Shown here: positions 43,014-51,457 of the stretch, piece by piece | How the letters are laid out: every line of letters begins with the position of its first letter | Position numbering within the stretch: the first letter of the stretch is position 1 | Assembly (NCBI RefSeq): GCF_024227435.1 | Contig: NZ_CP100445.1 | Span: 3,878,504-3,942,503 of the forward strand | Source of the DNA: Natrinema caseinilyticum | GTDB lineage: Archaea; Halobacteriota; Halobacteria; Halobacteriales; Natrialbaceae | Direction: 5' to 3' | Length of the DNA: 64,000 bases | The notes under the pieces: model-generated | What the model was told of the DNA's origin: nothing | What the model saw: only the letters and a program-made list of their open reading frames with translations | The model's database searches: none | Program-made: the position numbers and the translations under genes

Positions 43014-43647
43014 ACGATCAGTTTCACGCACAAAACAGGAAAAGCGGTGGTACACCATCCTGGCACCCGAACAGTTCGACCGCCAGGAACTCGGAGAGAC
43101 CCCCGCCGACGAACCGGACAAGGTCTACGGCCGAACGATCGAAACGACGCTCGGCGAACTGACCAACAACGCGAGCGAGAACAATACGAAGCTCACCTTC
43201 AAAGTGACCGACGTGGGCAGCGACAGCGCGTACACGGAGTTCAAAGAGCACTCCCTGACCCGCGACTACCTGCGCTCGCTGGTCCGTCGCGGCGCCTCGA
43301 AGATCGAGGCCTACGTGACCGTCCTCACGACGGACGACTATCGCGTCCAGATCCAGCCCGTCGCCTTCACGACGAAAAAGGCCGACGCGAGCCAGGAGAA
43401 GGCCATCCGCGAGACGATGGTCGAGATGGTCGAAGACGCGGCCGCGGAGCGCTCGTTCAGTGAACTCATCGACGGCGTCGTCGAAGGACGTCTCTCCTCG
43501 GCGATCTACGGCGAAGCCAAGACGATCTACCCGCTCCGCCGCGTCGAGATCCAGAAGGCGACCCTCGAGGCACACCCCGAGGAGGTCGCCGAAGAGGAAG
43601 CGACCTCGGTCGACGTCGACGACGAAGGCGTCGCCGCCGACGACTGA
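43006..43647 (+). CDS. rps3ae: 30S ribosomal protein S3Ae (eS1)
   Basis: Small-subunit protein eS1 of 213 aa, with KQEKRWYTILAPEQFDRQEL at the start, ETTLGELTNNASENNTKLTF near residue 46, LRSLVRRGASKIEAYVTVLT near 88, and GEAKTIYPLRRVEIQKATLE near 168. The acidic C-terminal tail is typical of haloarchaea. Its ATG lies inside the end of the Pcc1-like gene, placing a tRNA-modification-type subunit and ribosomal proteins in one transcript. Confidence 0.97.
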   Translation: MSERSVSRTKQEKRWYTILAPEQFDRQELGETPADEPDKVYGRTIETTLGELTNNASENNTKLTFKVTDVGSDSAYTEFKEHSLTRDYLRSLVRRGASKIEAYVTVLTTDDYRVQIQPVAFTTKKADASQEKAIRETMVEMVEDAAAERSFSELIDGVVEGRLSSAIYGEAKTIYPLRRVEIQKATLEAHPEEVAEEEATSVDVDDEGVAADD

Positions 43648-43729
43648 TACCGTACCGCAAGCGAGAGCCGTTTTTGCAGCCGTTTTCTGTGCCTCCGATC
43701 GGTTCCCTTCGAGCGCTCGAGCCGACCGC

Positions 43730-44035
43730 TCAGAGATCGAGTTCGGTCGACGAGTCGACGTCGAATCGGGTCACCGTCGGCTCGCCCGCGAGCAGTTCCG
43801 GCAGCGCGCCCGCGAACTCCTCGAAGTGGTCGCTCTGTGAATGGGCCTCGAGTGCGGCCTCGTCTTCGTACCGTTCGAACACACGCACGACGTTCGGATC
43901 GGACACGTCCGTGGCCGCCCGATACTCGATCGTGCCTGCTTCTCGTTGTGACGCGGCGACGAGGTCCTCGAGGGACTCGAGTGCGTCCTCGCGGCGATCG
44001 GGATCGATGGTGAAACTCGCGTGAATGATTATCAT
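43730..44035 (-). CDS. Antibiotic biosynthesis monooxygenase (ABM) domain protein
   Basis: A 101-aa ferredoxin-like ABM-fold protein, with IIIHASFTIDPDRREDALES at the start, SQREAGTIEYRAATDVSDPN near residue 29 and VFERYEDEAALEAHSQSDHF near 51. ABM proteins often act as cofactor-free quinol monooxygenases or as heme-degrading enzymes; the exact reaction is not predictable. It lies 79 bp downstream of the halocyanin-like gene on the same strand. Confidence 0.9.
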   Translation of the reverse strand: MIIIHASFTIDPDRREDALESLEDLVAASQREAGTIEYRAATDVSDPNVVRVFERYEDEAALEAHSQSDHFEEFAGALPELLAGEPTVTRFDVDSSTELDL

Positions 44036-44114
44036 CCGACGGTGAAATTCGGCCGTTCGGGGTTAAAACTGTCCTTCCCCGAACTGGTCGGACGGGGTGG
44101 CGCGTCGTCGGCCG

Positions 44115-44552
44115 TTACTCGGTGACGACGATCTCGCCGGCCATATTCGCACGTTCGTGGGGGATACAGAAGTATTCGTACGTCCCCGGAACGTCGAACG
44201 TGTGTTCGAACGTCTCCCGCGTCCCGAGGCCGCCGGCGCGTTCTCCGTGCCAGGCGTTGTACGCGGCCTCCTGCGTATCGAAGCCGCCGGAGGCGAAGAA
44301 CGTCGCGTCGTCCGGAATGAGGTTCTCGTAGGCCGTCACGGTGTGGTCCGCCCCGCTCGTGTTCTTCCAGACGACGGTGTCGCCGACGGAAATTTCGTAG
44401 GTGTCGGGGAGGAATTCGGTCCGATTCATGCCGATGTGGCAGTCTTCGCCGCTGCATGGATCGTTCTCGAAGACGGAGAGCGCGGACGAACACCCCGCCA
44501 GACTGACCGAGAGGGCGGTTCCGACGGCGGCGAGATAGCGGCGCCGTTGCAT
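44115..44552 (-). CDS. Halocyanin-like blue copper lipoprotein
   Basis: A 145-aa cupredoxin of the halocyanin/plastocyanin type, an electron carrier on the outer face of the membrane. The N-terminus has a Tat-like MQRRRYLAAVGTAL and lipobox LAGCSS (Cys about 21), so it is a lipid-anchored secreted protein. Copper ligands are expected from His in ADHTVTAY (about 69), Cys in YEYFCIPHERANM (about 128), His in the same motif and Met at its end. The gene reads leftward, parallel to the ABM gene. Confidence 0.92.
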   Translation of the reverse strand: MQRRRYLAAVGTALSVSLAGCSSALSVFENDPCSGEDCHIGMNRTEFLPDTYEISVGDTVVWKNTSGADHTVTAYENLIPDDATFFASGGFDTQEAAYNAWHGERAGGLGTRETFEHTFDVPGTYEYFCIPHERANMAGEIVVTE

Positions 44553-44760
44553 GTCGGGACGTTGGGAGAGTCGTCGTATAACCGCCCCGGTTCACTCCTC
44601 GAAACTGGGAACGGGGAAGAAACGGACCGGCGTTCGGTCGGTTGGTATCCGAACGGAACGACGTGCCCACGGTACCAGCGAACGGAACGATAGGCGCACG
44701 GTTCCGGGGGTCCCGCGGAAACGAAAACACGTAAGGTAGCTCCCCATCGAATCCGGGCAT

Positions 44761-45486
44761 ATGCTCCCCCGGTTCGTCGGTCGGCTGGGCGTCGCCGACG
44801 CGGTGACGATCGCCAACGCCGCGCTGGGGTTCGTCGCTGTCGTCGTGGCGGTCGTCGATATCGACCTCGCCGCGCGGGTCGTTCTCCTGGCGGCCATCGC
44901 GGACGGCCTCGACGGGATCCTCGCGCGACGGTTCGGCGGTACCGATGCTGGTCCGTACCTCGACTCGCTGGCCGACGTGTCGTCTTTCGCCATCGCCCCC
45001 GCCGTCCTCTCGTTCGTCGTCGTCACAGACGGCCTCGGGATCGGGTTCGACGTGATCAGCGCCGAACTCGCGATCGTGACAGCTGTCTGTGCGCTGTTCG
45101 TCGCGATGGCCGTCACCCGTCTGGGGATGTACACCGCCTACGACGTCTCCGGCAGTCACACCGAAGGCGTTCAAACGACGCTCGCCGCGACCGTCCTTGG
45201 CGCGGCGATTCTGGCCGGCGAGACACAGCCCTGGCTCGTCCTCGCGGTCACCGGCGCGTTCTGCTACCTGATGGTCTCGAGAGTCCAGTATCCCGACTTG
45301 CTGGCCCGAGACGCCGCGATTATGGGTGTCGTCCACGCGCTCGCGATCCTCGTTCCGGAGTTCGCCGGCCGAACCTTCCCGTATGCGCTCTTGACGCTCG
45401 GACTCGCGTACACGACGCTCAGCCCGTGGTTCTACTGGCGGGATGACGGGTTTTCGGACCCGGTCGACGTGCATGGAAACGCTTAG
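44761..45486 (+). CDS. Archaetidylserine synthase (PssA-like)
   Basis: A CDP-alcohol phosphatidyltransferase of 241 aa. The signature DGLDGILARRFGGTDAGPYL-DSLAD (DG-x2-AR...G-x3-D-x3-D, about residues 46-72) binds CDP-archaeol and metal, and multiple membrane helices follow. Archaetidylserine synthase makes the lipid head group that anchors proteins processed by archaeosortase A in haloarchaea. ATG 44761 gives full length. The lipid assignment rests on resemblance to the haloarchaeal protein-sorting PssA group. Confidence 0.87.
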   Translation: MLPRFVGRLGVADAVTIANAALGFVAVVVAVVDIDLAARVVLLAAIADGLDGILARRFGGTDAGPYLDSLADVSSFAIAPAVLSFVVVTDGLGIGFDVISAELAIVTAVCALFVAMAVTRLGMYTAYDVSGSHTEGVQTTLAATVLGAAILAGETQPWLVLAVTGAFCYLMVSRVQYPDLLARDAAIMGVVHALAILVPEFAGRTFPYALLTLGLAYTTLSPWFYWRDDGFSDPVDVHGNA

Positions 45487-45552
45487 GGCCGTGCTGACAC
45501 GACAGTCTGGTATGTACACTGTCACGCGTCGGCGTCGTCCCCGGGTGGTACG

Positions 45553-46896
45553 ATGAGCGAGGACGAGGCGAACGGTGACGAGACGGCCGCCGAAGACGAA
45601 GCGGGCGAAGCGGAACCGGTGGATCTCGAGGCGATCGGCGACCGACTCGACGCGCTGGCCGCCGACCTCGAGGAGCGACGGACCGACCTCGAGGCGGCCG
45701 ACACCGAAGACGACCTCGACGTCGTCGAGGCGGACCTGGAGGCGTTTCGTGACGACCTCGAGAGCGTGGCCATCCCGGAACCGCCGGAGTCCGACGAGGA
45801 GGAAGACGAAGACGAGGAACCCGCGCCGGAAGCGGAACTCCAGGATCGAAACGACGATATCGAGAGCGACCTCTCGGACCTCGAGTCCGACCTCGAGGAT
45901 CAGCGCGGTCCCTACGGCGCGGACGTCGTGGACGAAATCACGAGTTCGAAGAACGCGATCACGGGAACCCGCTGGACCGAAGAAGGGACGGCCGAACTGA
46001 TCGAGGCTGTCGACGGCTTTCTCGACGACCTCAACGACCTGCTGGACAGTTCGGTGAGCCTCGTCAACGACGGCGAAAACGTTCCCGAGCAGCTCGAAGC
46101 GACGCTCGATTCCGCCGTCGCGGCCGTCGAGAACGCGGCACTCGACGCCGACGACGACGCCGACACGATCGCCGGGCTCCTCGAGGCGGCCGACGACCTC
46201 GAGAGCGACATCGACGCTGCGACCGAGTGGACGGACCTCGAAATTCGCGAGCGGCTGCGCCGCGAGGGGTACTACGACGTCCTCGATCACGTCAAGGACT
46301 TCCCCCCGGAGTGGCACGCGCTCAAAGTCCACGAAAAACGAGGCAACGTCGACATGATCCTCCTCGCGCTGGAATCGTTCGACTCCGATTTCATGGAGGA
46401 ACACTGCATGGAAGCCCTCCAACGGATGGGGCCCGAGGAAGCCATCGAGCCGATGCTCCAGAAGGCCAACCGCCGCGATCAGGCGGCGATGCGCGTCCTC
46501 GGTTCGATCGGCGTCGCCGACGACGAGGTCGTCGAGACGCTGCTCGATTACGTCGATTCGAACCCGAACCTGCAGGGGCCCGCGTTCCGCGCACTCGGCG
46601 AAATCGGCAGCGAGGAGGCCGTTCAGCCCATCGCCAATCAGCTTATCGCGGACGAGGCCGACGTCCGGAGCTGGGCCGCCCGTGCGCTCGGCCTGATCGG
46701 CGACACCCGCGCCATCGAACCGCTCGCGACCGTCCTCGAAGACGACGAATCCGACCGCGTCCGTGCCAGTGCGGCGTGGGCGCTCACGCGAATCGGCACG
46801 AGGGACGCCCTCGAAATCGTCACGGAGTACGACGACGACCGGGCCTACCTCGTCCAGGCCGAGGCCGAGCGCGTCGACCTCGAGCCGGCCGTCTGA
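45553..46896 (+). CDS. HEAT-repeat protein with acidic N-terminal coiled coil
   Basis: A 447-aa protein. Residues 1-150 are acidic and predicted coiled coil (ESDEEEDEDEEPAPEAELQD). Residues about 230-447 carry PBS-lyase/HEAT-type repeats, each of about 31 aa (MEALQRMGPEEAIEPMLQKA, VLGSIGVADDEVVETLLDYV, ALGEIGSEEAVQPIANQLI, ALGLIGDTRAIEPLATVLED). Such repeats form protein-binding solenoids. It could be a scaffold or a regulator of another enzyme; the target is unknown. It is 66 bp downstream of the archaetidylserine synthase gene. Confidence 0.87.
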   Translation: MSEDEANGDETAAEDEAGEAEPVDLEAIGDRLDALAADLEERRTDLEAADTEDDLDVVEADLEAFRDDLESVAIPEPPESDEEEDEDEEPAPEAELQDRNDDIESDLSDLESDLEDQRGPYGADVVDEITSSKNAITGTRWTEEGTAELIEAVDGFLDDLNDLLDSSVSLVNDGENVPEQLEATLDSAVAAVENAALDADDDADTIAGLLEAADDLESDIDAATEWTDLEIRERLRREGYYDVLDHVKDFPPEWHALKVHEKRGNVDMILLALESFDSDFMEEHCMEALQRMGPEEAIEPMLQKANRRDQAAMRVLGSIGVADDEVVETLLDYVDSNPNLQGPAFRALGEIGSEEAVQPIANQLIADEADVRSWAARALGLIGDTRAIEPLATVLEDDESDRVRASAAWALTRIGTRDALEIVTEYDDDRAYLVQAEAERVDLEPAV

Positions 46897-47032
46897 GAAA
46901 CACCGATCCGGACCGCCGGGTCGGTCCGTTTTCCGAACTCGACGAACTGGGAGACAGTGCGGGGACGGCCCACTCCCAACGAACTCGTTCCCCTCCAATA
47001 CTTTAAGTACGAACGGGCGGCCAGAGGGGGCG

Positions 47033-48811
47033 ATGGACATTCGGCGGGCCGCCCTCGTCGCCGCACTCGTTTGCACGCTGGTCTGCAGTACCGCGATAGT
47101 CTTCGTCGTCACGGACGAATCGCCCACGACTGAACCGGCACCGCGTCGAGCCGTCGCACCCCCGGACCCGCAATCGACCGCTCTCTCCTGCCCCGCTCGA
47201 GCATCGACGAACGCCACCGCCACCGATCCGGCGTCGAAACCGCGGATCGTCGGTCTCTACCCGAACCCGACCACCGACGAAAACGTGGGAGAATACGTCG
47301 TCCTCGAAATCCCACCCGAAACGGAGCGCCAGAACTGGACGCTTACGGACGGTCACACGACGGCTCGAATTCCGAATGCGGGATTCTCCGGCCGCGTCGC
47401 GTTGAGTACGGCGCCGAACGTCACCGAGATGCTGACCGATCTCCCCGTTCTCGGACTCGAGGACCGCCTCGAACTCGCCGCCGACGGCGACGCGCTGCGG
47501 CTCCGAAACGGGACGAGAACGGTCGACGCAGTGACGTACGATCGCGCCCCGGAGGCCGAACGATGGTACCGAAAACCGACCGACACCGACGAGAAGACCG
47601 TCCGCAGCGACGGTCAGTGGTGGCCTCGAGGTGCGACCTGTCTCCCCGTTCGGAGCGCTGAAGTCGACACGATCACGACGTTCGTCCTCCCGGACTCCCC
47701 GAACGTTCCACGGGAGACCCTCCGTTCCGCCGACGAACGACTCCTGCTCGCCGGTTACACCGTCACTTCCGAAGCGATCGCCGCCGAACTCGTGGCGGCG
47801 GCCGAGCGCGGCGTCGACGTCGCAGTGCTCCTCGAGGCGAGTCCGGTTGGCGGCACGCCGGCGCCCACCGAAGACGTCCTCGAAACGCTGGCGAACGGCA
47901 ACGTCGAGGTCCGGGTCATCGGGGGTGAGGGGGCCCGATATCGGTATCACCATCCGAAATACGCGATCGCGGACGACCACATCCTGGTCACCAGCGAGAA
48001 CTGGAAGCCGGCGGGCGTGGGCGGCCAGAGTAGCCGCGGGTGGGGCGTTCGCCTGGAGGACGAGACCCTCGCGGCCGACCTCGCGAGAGTGTTCAGAGCC
48101 GACTTCGAGGGGTGGGACACGACCGGAGTCACGGCCTATCGCGCGAACACGTCGTTCGTGGACGACGGAACGCCCGCCGTTTCGTCGTCTCGCTCGGCGT
48201 TTCCGACGACCCACGAACCGACAACGGTCCCCGTCGAGTCGGCCGAACTTCTCGTCGCACCGGACAACGCAGACCGGCGATTGCAGGACCTGCTCGCCGC
48301 AGCGGACAGCGAGATACTCGTCGTCCAACCGTCCATCGCCGCCGACGTCTCACTGCTCGAAGCGACCATCGATGCGGCCCGCCGCGGCGTCGCCGTTCGT
48401 ATTTTGCTCGGTTCGACGTGGTACAACGACAGGGAAAACGAGGCGCTCGTCGCCGATCTCGAGCGTCTCGCGGCAACCGACGACCTCCCCCTCGACGTAC
48501 GGCTCGTCGAAGATACCAACCGATTCGAAAAAATACACGCGAAAGGGATCGTCATCGACCGGGAAGTGGCGATCGTCGGCAGCGCAAACTGGAACGCGAA
48601 CTCGCTCCAGAACAACCGCGAAGTGCTCGTCGCGCTGCACGGTGAGCGGGCCGCGAACTATTACGCGACCGTCTTCGAGGCCGACTGGTCGGGAGACGCG
48701 TGGCGATTGCCGATCGGTTTTGCCGTGCCAGTCGTCGTCGCACTCGCCCTCGCGGCGATCGTCGGCAGACGCTACATCAGGTTCGGCGATCCACCCTCGA
48801 ACCGGCGCTAA
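47033..48811 (+). CDS. Secreted phospholipase-D-like protein with lamin-tail-like domain
   Basis: A 592-aa protein with an N-terminal signal/anchor (RRAALVAALVCTLVCSTAIV), a beta domain resembling a lamin-tail (LTD) fold (about residues 65-170, LYPNPTTDENVGEYVVLEIP), and two PLD-superfamily HKD motifs: HHPKYAIADDHILVTSENWK (about 303-322) and KIHAKGIVIDREVAIVGSAN (about 502-521). A C-terminal membrane helix (LPIGFAVPVVVALALAAIVG) anchors it. PLD-type proteins may hydrolyse phospholipids or nucleic acids, and the substrate is unknown. ATG 47033 is supported by a TATA-like CTTTAAGT at about 47001-47008. Confidence 0.88.
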   Translation: MDIRRAALVAALVCTLVCSTAIVFVVTDESPTTEPAPRRAVAPPDPQSTALSCPARASTNATATDPASKPRIVGLYPNPTTDENVGEYVVLEIPPETERQNWTLTDGHTTARIPNAGFSGRVALSTAPNVTEMLTDLPVLGLEDRLELAADGDALRLRNGTRTVDAVTYDRAPEAERWYRKPTDTDEKTVRSDGQWWPRGATCLPVRSAEVDTITTFVLPDSPNVPRETLRSADERLLLAGYTVTSEAIAAELVAAAERGVDVAVLLEASPVGGTPAPTEDVLETLANGNVEVRVIGGEGARYRYHHPKYAIADDHILVTSENWKPAGVGGQSSRGWGVRLEDETLAADLARVFRADFEGWDTTGVTAYRANTSFVDDGTPAVSSSRSAFPTTHEPTTVPVESAELLVAPDNADRRLQDLLAAADSEILVVQPSIAADVSLLEATIDAARRGVAVRILLGSTWYNDRENEALVADLERLAATDDLPLDVRLVEDTNRFEKIHAKGIVIDREVAIVGSANWNANSLQNNREVLVALHGERAANYYATVFEADWSGDAWRLPIGFAVPVVVALALAAIVGRRYIRFGDPPSNRR

Positions 48812-48881
48812 GCAGCACCGTCGGCGGTCCACGGTCGACGCGTCGGCGTCTGCCGCGTCCCCTCCCCTCCGGCCTCAGATG

Positions 48882-49310
48882 TCAGTCCGCACAGCCACCA
48901 GCCTCGAGCAGTTCACAGCAGTCGGCCTCCGGGTCGAAACAGTCGGGGCACTGATCGGGCCGGTCGATGATCGTGTCGAGTCGATCGGCGACCGTTTCGT
49001 CGATGACGCTCTCCAGCGTGCGCGCTTCGTCGCGGAATTCTTCGACCTCGAGGACGTTCGCGAGGAACCGCTCGATGATACAGTACGTCTGCAGGGCGTT
49101 GTGAGCGCGTTCGAGTCCCTCGTCGGTCAGACTCGCCCCCTTGTATTTCTCGTGGTCGACGAGTGCCCTGTCTTCGAGTTTTCCGACCATCTCGTTGACG
49201 CTGGCCGGACTCACCTCGAGCAAGTCCGCCAGCGTGCCGGTCGAGGCGGGTCCGTCTTCGATTCTCTGAGCCAAATAGATCGCTTTGAGGTATTGGTCGG
49301 CAGTGTTCAT
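48882..49310 (-). CDS. DtxR family metal-dependent transcriptional regulator
   Basis: A 142-aa regulator of the DtxR/IdeR/MntR family, which represses or activates genes in response to Fe(II) or Mn(II). The HTH is in STGTLADLLEVSPASVNEMV (about residues 22-41), followed by GASLTDEGLERAHNALQTYC and the dimerisation/metal site region IIERFLANVLEVEEF with Cys/Glu candidates. It lacks the SH3-like C-terminal domain, but ends in a Cys-rich tail (DQCPDCFDPEADCCELLEAG) absent from many bacterial members, perhaps an extra metal site. A ferritin-like gene lies upstream in the same direction. Confidence 0.9.
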   Translation of the reverse strand: MNTADQYLKAIYLAQRIEDGPASTGTLADLLEVSPASVNEMVGKLEDRALVDHEKYKGASLTDEGLERAHNALQTYCIIERFLANVLEVEEFRDEARTLESVIDETVADRLDTIIDRPDQCPDCFDPEADCCELLEAGGCAD

Positions 49311-49434
49311 AACATCCCTCCCGTCGTGTGGCAGCCTCCCACGTCGGTCGCTCCCCGATGGCCCCGAACACGGGTGTCGGTACGCTCGTCGAACGGCCTC
49401 GAGACGGGCCCGGCCGCTACGGTTGTCGTCCCTG

Positions 49435-49929
49435 TCATGCTCTGTGTTCCATGATCTCGGTCACTTCTTCGACGCCCTCTTTTTCCTCTTCCCGGATCGC
49501 GTACAGCGTTTCGAGCAGTCGATCCCGGTCGACGGCGAACTCGGCTGTCGACGCTTCGATCGCGGCGATCAGGTCGTCGTAGAACTTGTAGGCCGTTTCC
49601 TCGTTGGCCAGTTGATCGTAGAGGACGCCGTCCGTATCCTCCGGCGGCCCGTACTGGGCATCGACTAACGCGTTTATTTCCTCGTACCCGACCGTTTCCG
49701 CCTCGAGGTCGTCTATCAGCGCCTCGAGCCGCTCGCGGTGCTCGGCCGACTCTCGTGCCGCCTCCGCGAGCAACTCCTCCACCTCCTCGTCGAATTCCGC
49801 CCGCTCTTCCGGGGGCAAGGACTCGATATGGTGGGCGGCGCGTGACTCGACGACTTCCTCCAGGACGACCCCGATCTGGAGTAATCGGGTCAACTGGTGG
49901 TCGCTCGAGACACGCTGTCCCAGACTCAT
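49435..49929 (-). CDS. Ferritin-like diiron-type protein
   Basis: A 164-aa four-helix-bundle-type protein with ferritin/rubrerythrin-like helices. Carboxylate/His motifs are VVLEEVVESRAAHHIESL (about residues 21-38), ARESAEHRERLEALI with an E-x2-H (about 58-72) and QLANEETAYKFYDDLIAAIE (about 109-128). The fourth motif (REEEKEGVEEV) lacks the usual His, so the metal site may be altered. ATG 49929 (MSLGQRVSSDHQL) and ATG 49938 are both possible. It lies upstream of the DtxR regulator gene, 124 bp away in the same direction. An iron-storage or detoxification role is suggested by the neighbour. Confidence 0.82.
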   Translation of the reverse strand: MSLGQRVSSDHQLTRLLQIGVVLEEVVESRAAHHIESLPPEERAEFDEEVEELLAEAARESAEHRERLEALIDDLEAETVGYEEINALVDAQYGPPEDTDGVLYDQLANEETAYKFYDDLIAAIEASTAEFAVDRDRLLETLYAIREEEKEGVEEVTEIMEHRA

Positions 49930-50235
49930 GGGTGACATACAGGACCGTCGGTACTTATGTTTCCCTATTGCCTCGATCGACGGGCCGATACGCTTCGACG
50001 GGTCGGCGAGACGGACGAGCATAGCGTGCCTGTTCGACCGCAGCGAGCCACACGACCCGCGAGGCCGCGCCACGATTCGTGGTCCGCGTTTGTTCGAACG
50101 GTCGTGTCGGCGCCCACCTGTTCGAAGCGACGTACTCGAGTCTCCGATGCTCGAGCCACGGTCCCGTGTAACGATCCCGCGGTCGGTGAATCGAGCGCGG
50201 AGAAACGGTACCGGCCGACGAAAAACGTTCCGCGA
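49930..50235. other. Intergenic region with ferritin-like gene promoter
   Basis: No gene. ACATAAGTA (minus strand, about 49955-49963) is a likely TATA box for the leftward ferritin-like gene. The rest is Arg/Pro-rich noncoding frames. Confidence 0.5.
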
Positions 50236-51456
50236 TCAGTCGCGTTTGCGAAGACGAGCCGCGATGAGTTCCTCGAGGTCGTCGCGGAGTTCGTCGACGT
50301 CAATCTCGTCCAGGACGGGAACGAAGAAGCCCTCGACGAGCATGTTGCGAGCGGATCTGGGGTCGACACCGCGGGAGGTCATGTACAGCAAGTCCTCCCG
50401 GTCGATCTGACCGACGGTCGCGGAGTGGCTGGCCTCCGTGTCGTGGTTGTTGATGATCAGCTTCGGAGAGGCGTCGGCCTCGCTCTCGTCGGACAGCATC
50501 AGCGTGTTTTCGCGCTGGTAGGAACTCGTGTCCCAGGCGTCTGCGCCGACGTCCTGAACGCCTTCGTAGACCGAGCGGGCGACGTCGTCCGTGACCCCGC
50601 GGGTGACGAGGTCCGCGGTCGTGTGCTCGGCGCGGTGCCAGACCTTGGCGTCGAGGTCGAAGTGCTGATCGTTGTGCCCGTAGAAGGCGCCGACGATCTG
50701 CGTTTCCGAGGAGTCGCCGCTGAGCGTCGTCGAGACCTCCGTCTTGGTCAACTGTGTCCCGAGGTTCCCCTCGATCCAGTCGATCGTGGCGTAGGTGTCG
50801 GCGACGCCGCGCTTGACGGTGAAATTGTACGCCTCTTCCGAGAGATTTTGCAGGCTACCGTATTGCACGTAGCTGTTCTCGCCGGCGGCGATTTCGACGA
50901 TTCCGCTATAGTACTGCTCTTCGGCTTCCGTCCCCGTCGACTGCCGCTCGAGGATCGTCACCGAACTCGATTCTTCGGTGACGACGAGCGTATAGTTGAA
51001 CAACGAGCGGGAGTTCTGCGCCGTGCGGACGGTCACGTCCTCGGCGTCGACGCCCTCGGGGACGTAGATGACCGTTCCGGTGCTAAACAGCGCCGTCGAA
51101 AGCGCCGTCAGGTAGTTCTCCTGGGGATCGACGATGGAGCCGAAGTGCTCTTTCAGGAGGTCCTCGTGCGCCTGAACGGCGTCGCTCCAGGGGAGGACCT
51201 CGGCGTCCTCGGGACCGACCTGATCCTTGTTCTCGGCTGCGTTCAGCGGATCCACGAGGGACTCGAAGTCCAGTTCGTGGAGGTTCGTCCAGTCCCGCCC
51301 CGGCGTTCGGATGACGTCGGGCATGTCGAGGTCTTCGAGGGCCTCGAGTGCCTCGAGGCGGGTCTCCGTGAGCCAGTCCGGCTCGTCGAGCCCCTCGCTG
51401 ATGTCGCGTACCTGTTCTTCCGTCAGATTGGCGTGTACCTGTGTTCCTGCGCTCAT
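50236..51456 (-). CDS. sufD: Fe-S cluster assembly protein SufD
   Basis: A 406-aa SufD, which with SufB and SufC forms the SufBC2D scaffold that assembles [4Fe-4S] and [2Fe-2S] clusters. The C-terminal beta-helix core includes ISGGQVHGA-type strands such as HFDLDAKVWHRAEHTTADLV (about residue 270), and near the end HDTEASHSATVGQIDREDLL and YMTSRGVDPRSARNMLVEGF. Last gene of the leftward sufCBD operon, 1 bp after the sufB stop codon. Confidence 0.95.
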   Translation of the reverse strand: MSAGTQVHANLTEEQVRDISEGLDEPDWLTETRLEALEALEDLDMPDVIRTPGRDWTNLHELDFESLVDPLNAAENKDQVGPEDAEVLPWSDAVQAHEDLLKEHFGSIVDPQENYLTALSTALFSTGTVIYVPEGVDAEDVTVRTAQNSRSLFNYTLVVTEESSSVTILERQSTGTEAEEQYYSGIVEIAAGENSYVQYGSLQNLSEEAYNFTVKRGVADTYATIDWIEGNLGTQLTKTEVSTTLSGDSSETQIVGAFYGHNDQHFDLDAKVWHRAEHTTADLVTRGVTDDVARSVYEGVQDVGADAWDTSSYQRENTLMLSDESEADASPKLIINNHDTEASHSATVGQIDREDLLYMTSRGVDPRSARNMLVEGFFVPVLDEIDVDELRDDLEELIAARLRKRD

Positions 51457-51457
51457 A

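Noticed and set aside
44032..47223. Long open frame on the minus strand (1063 codons)
   Set aside because: It runs antisense to several clear genes (archaetidylserine synthase, HEAT repeats) and has only repetitive Arg/Val/Asp composition; no domain is visible.
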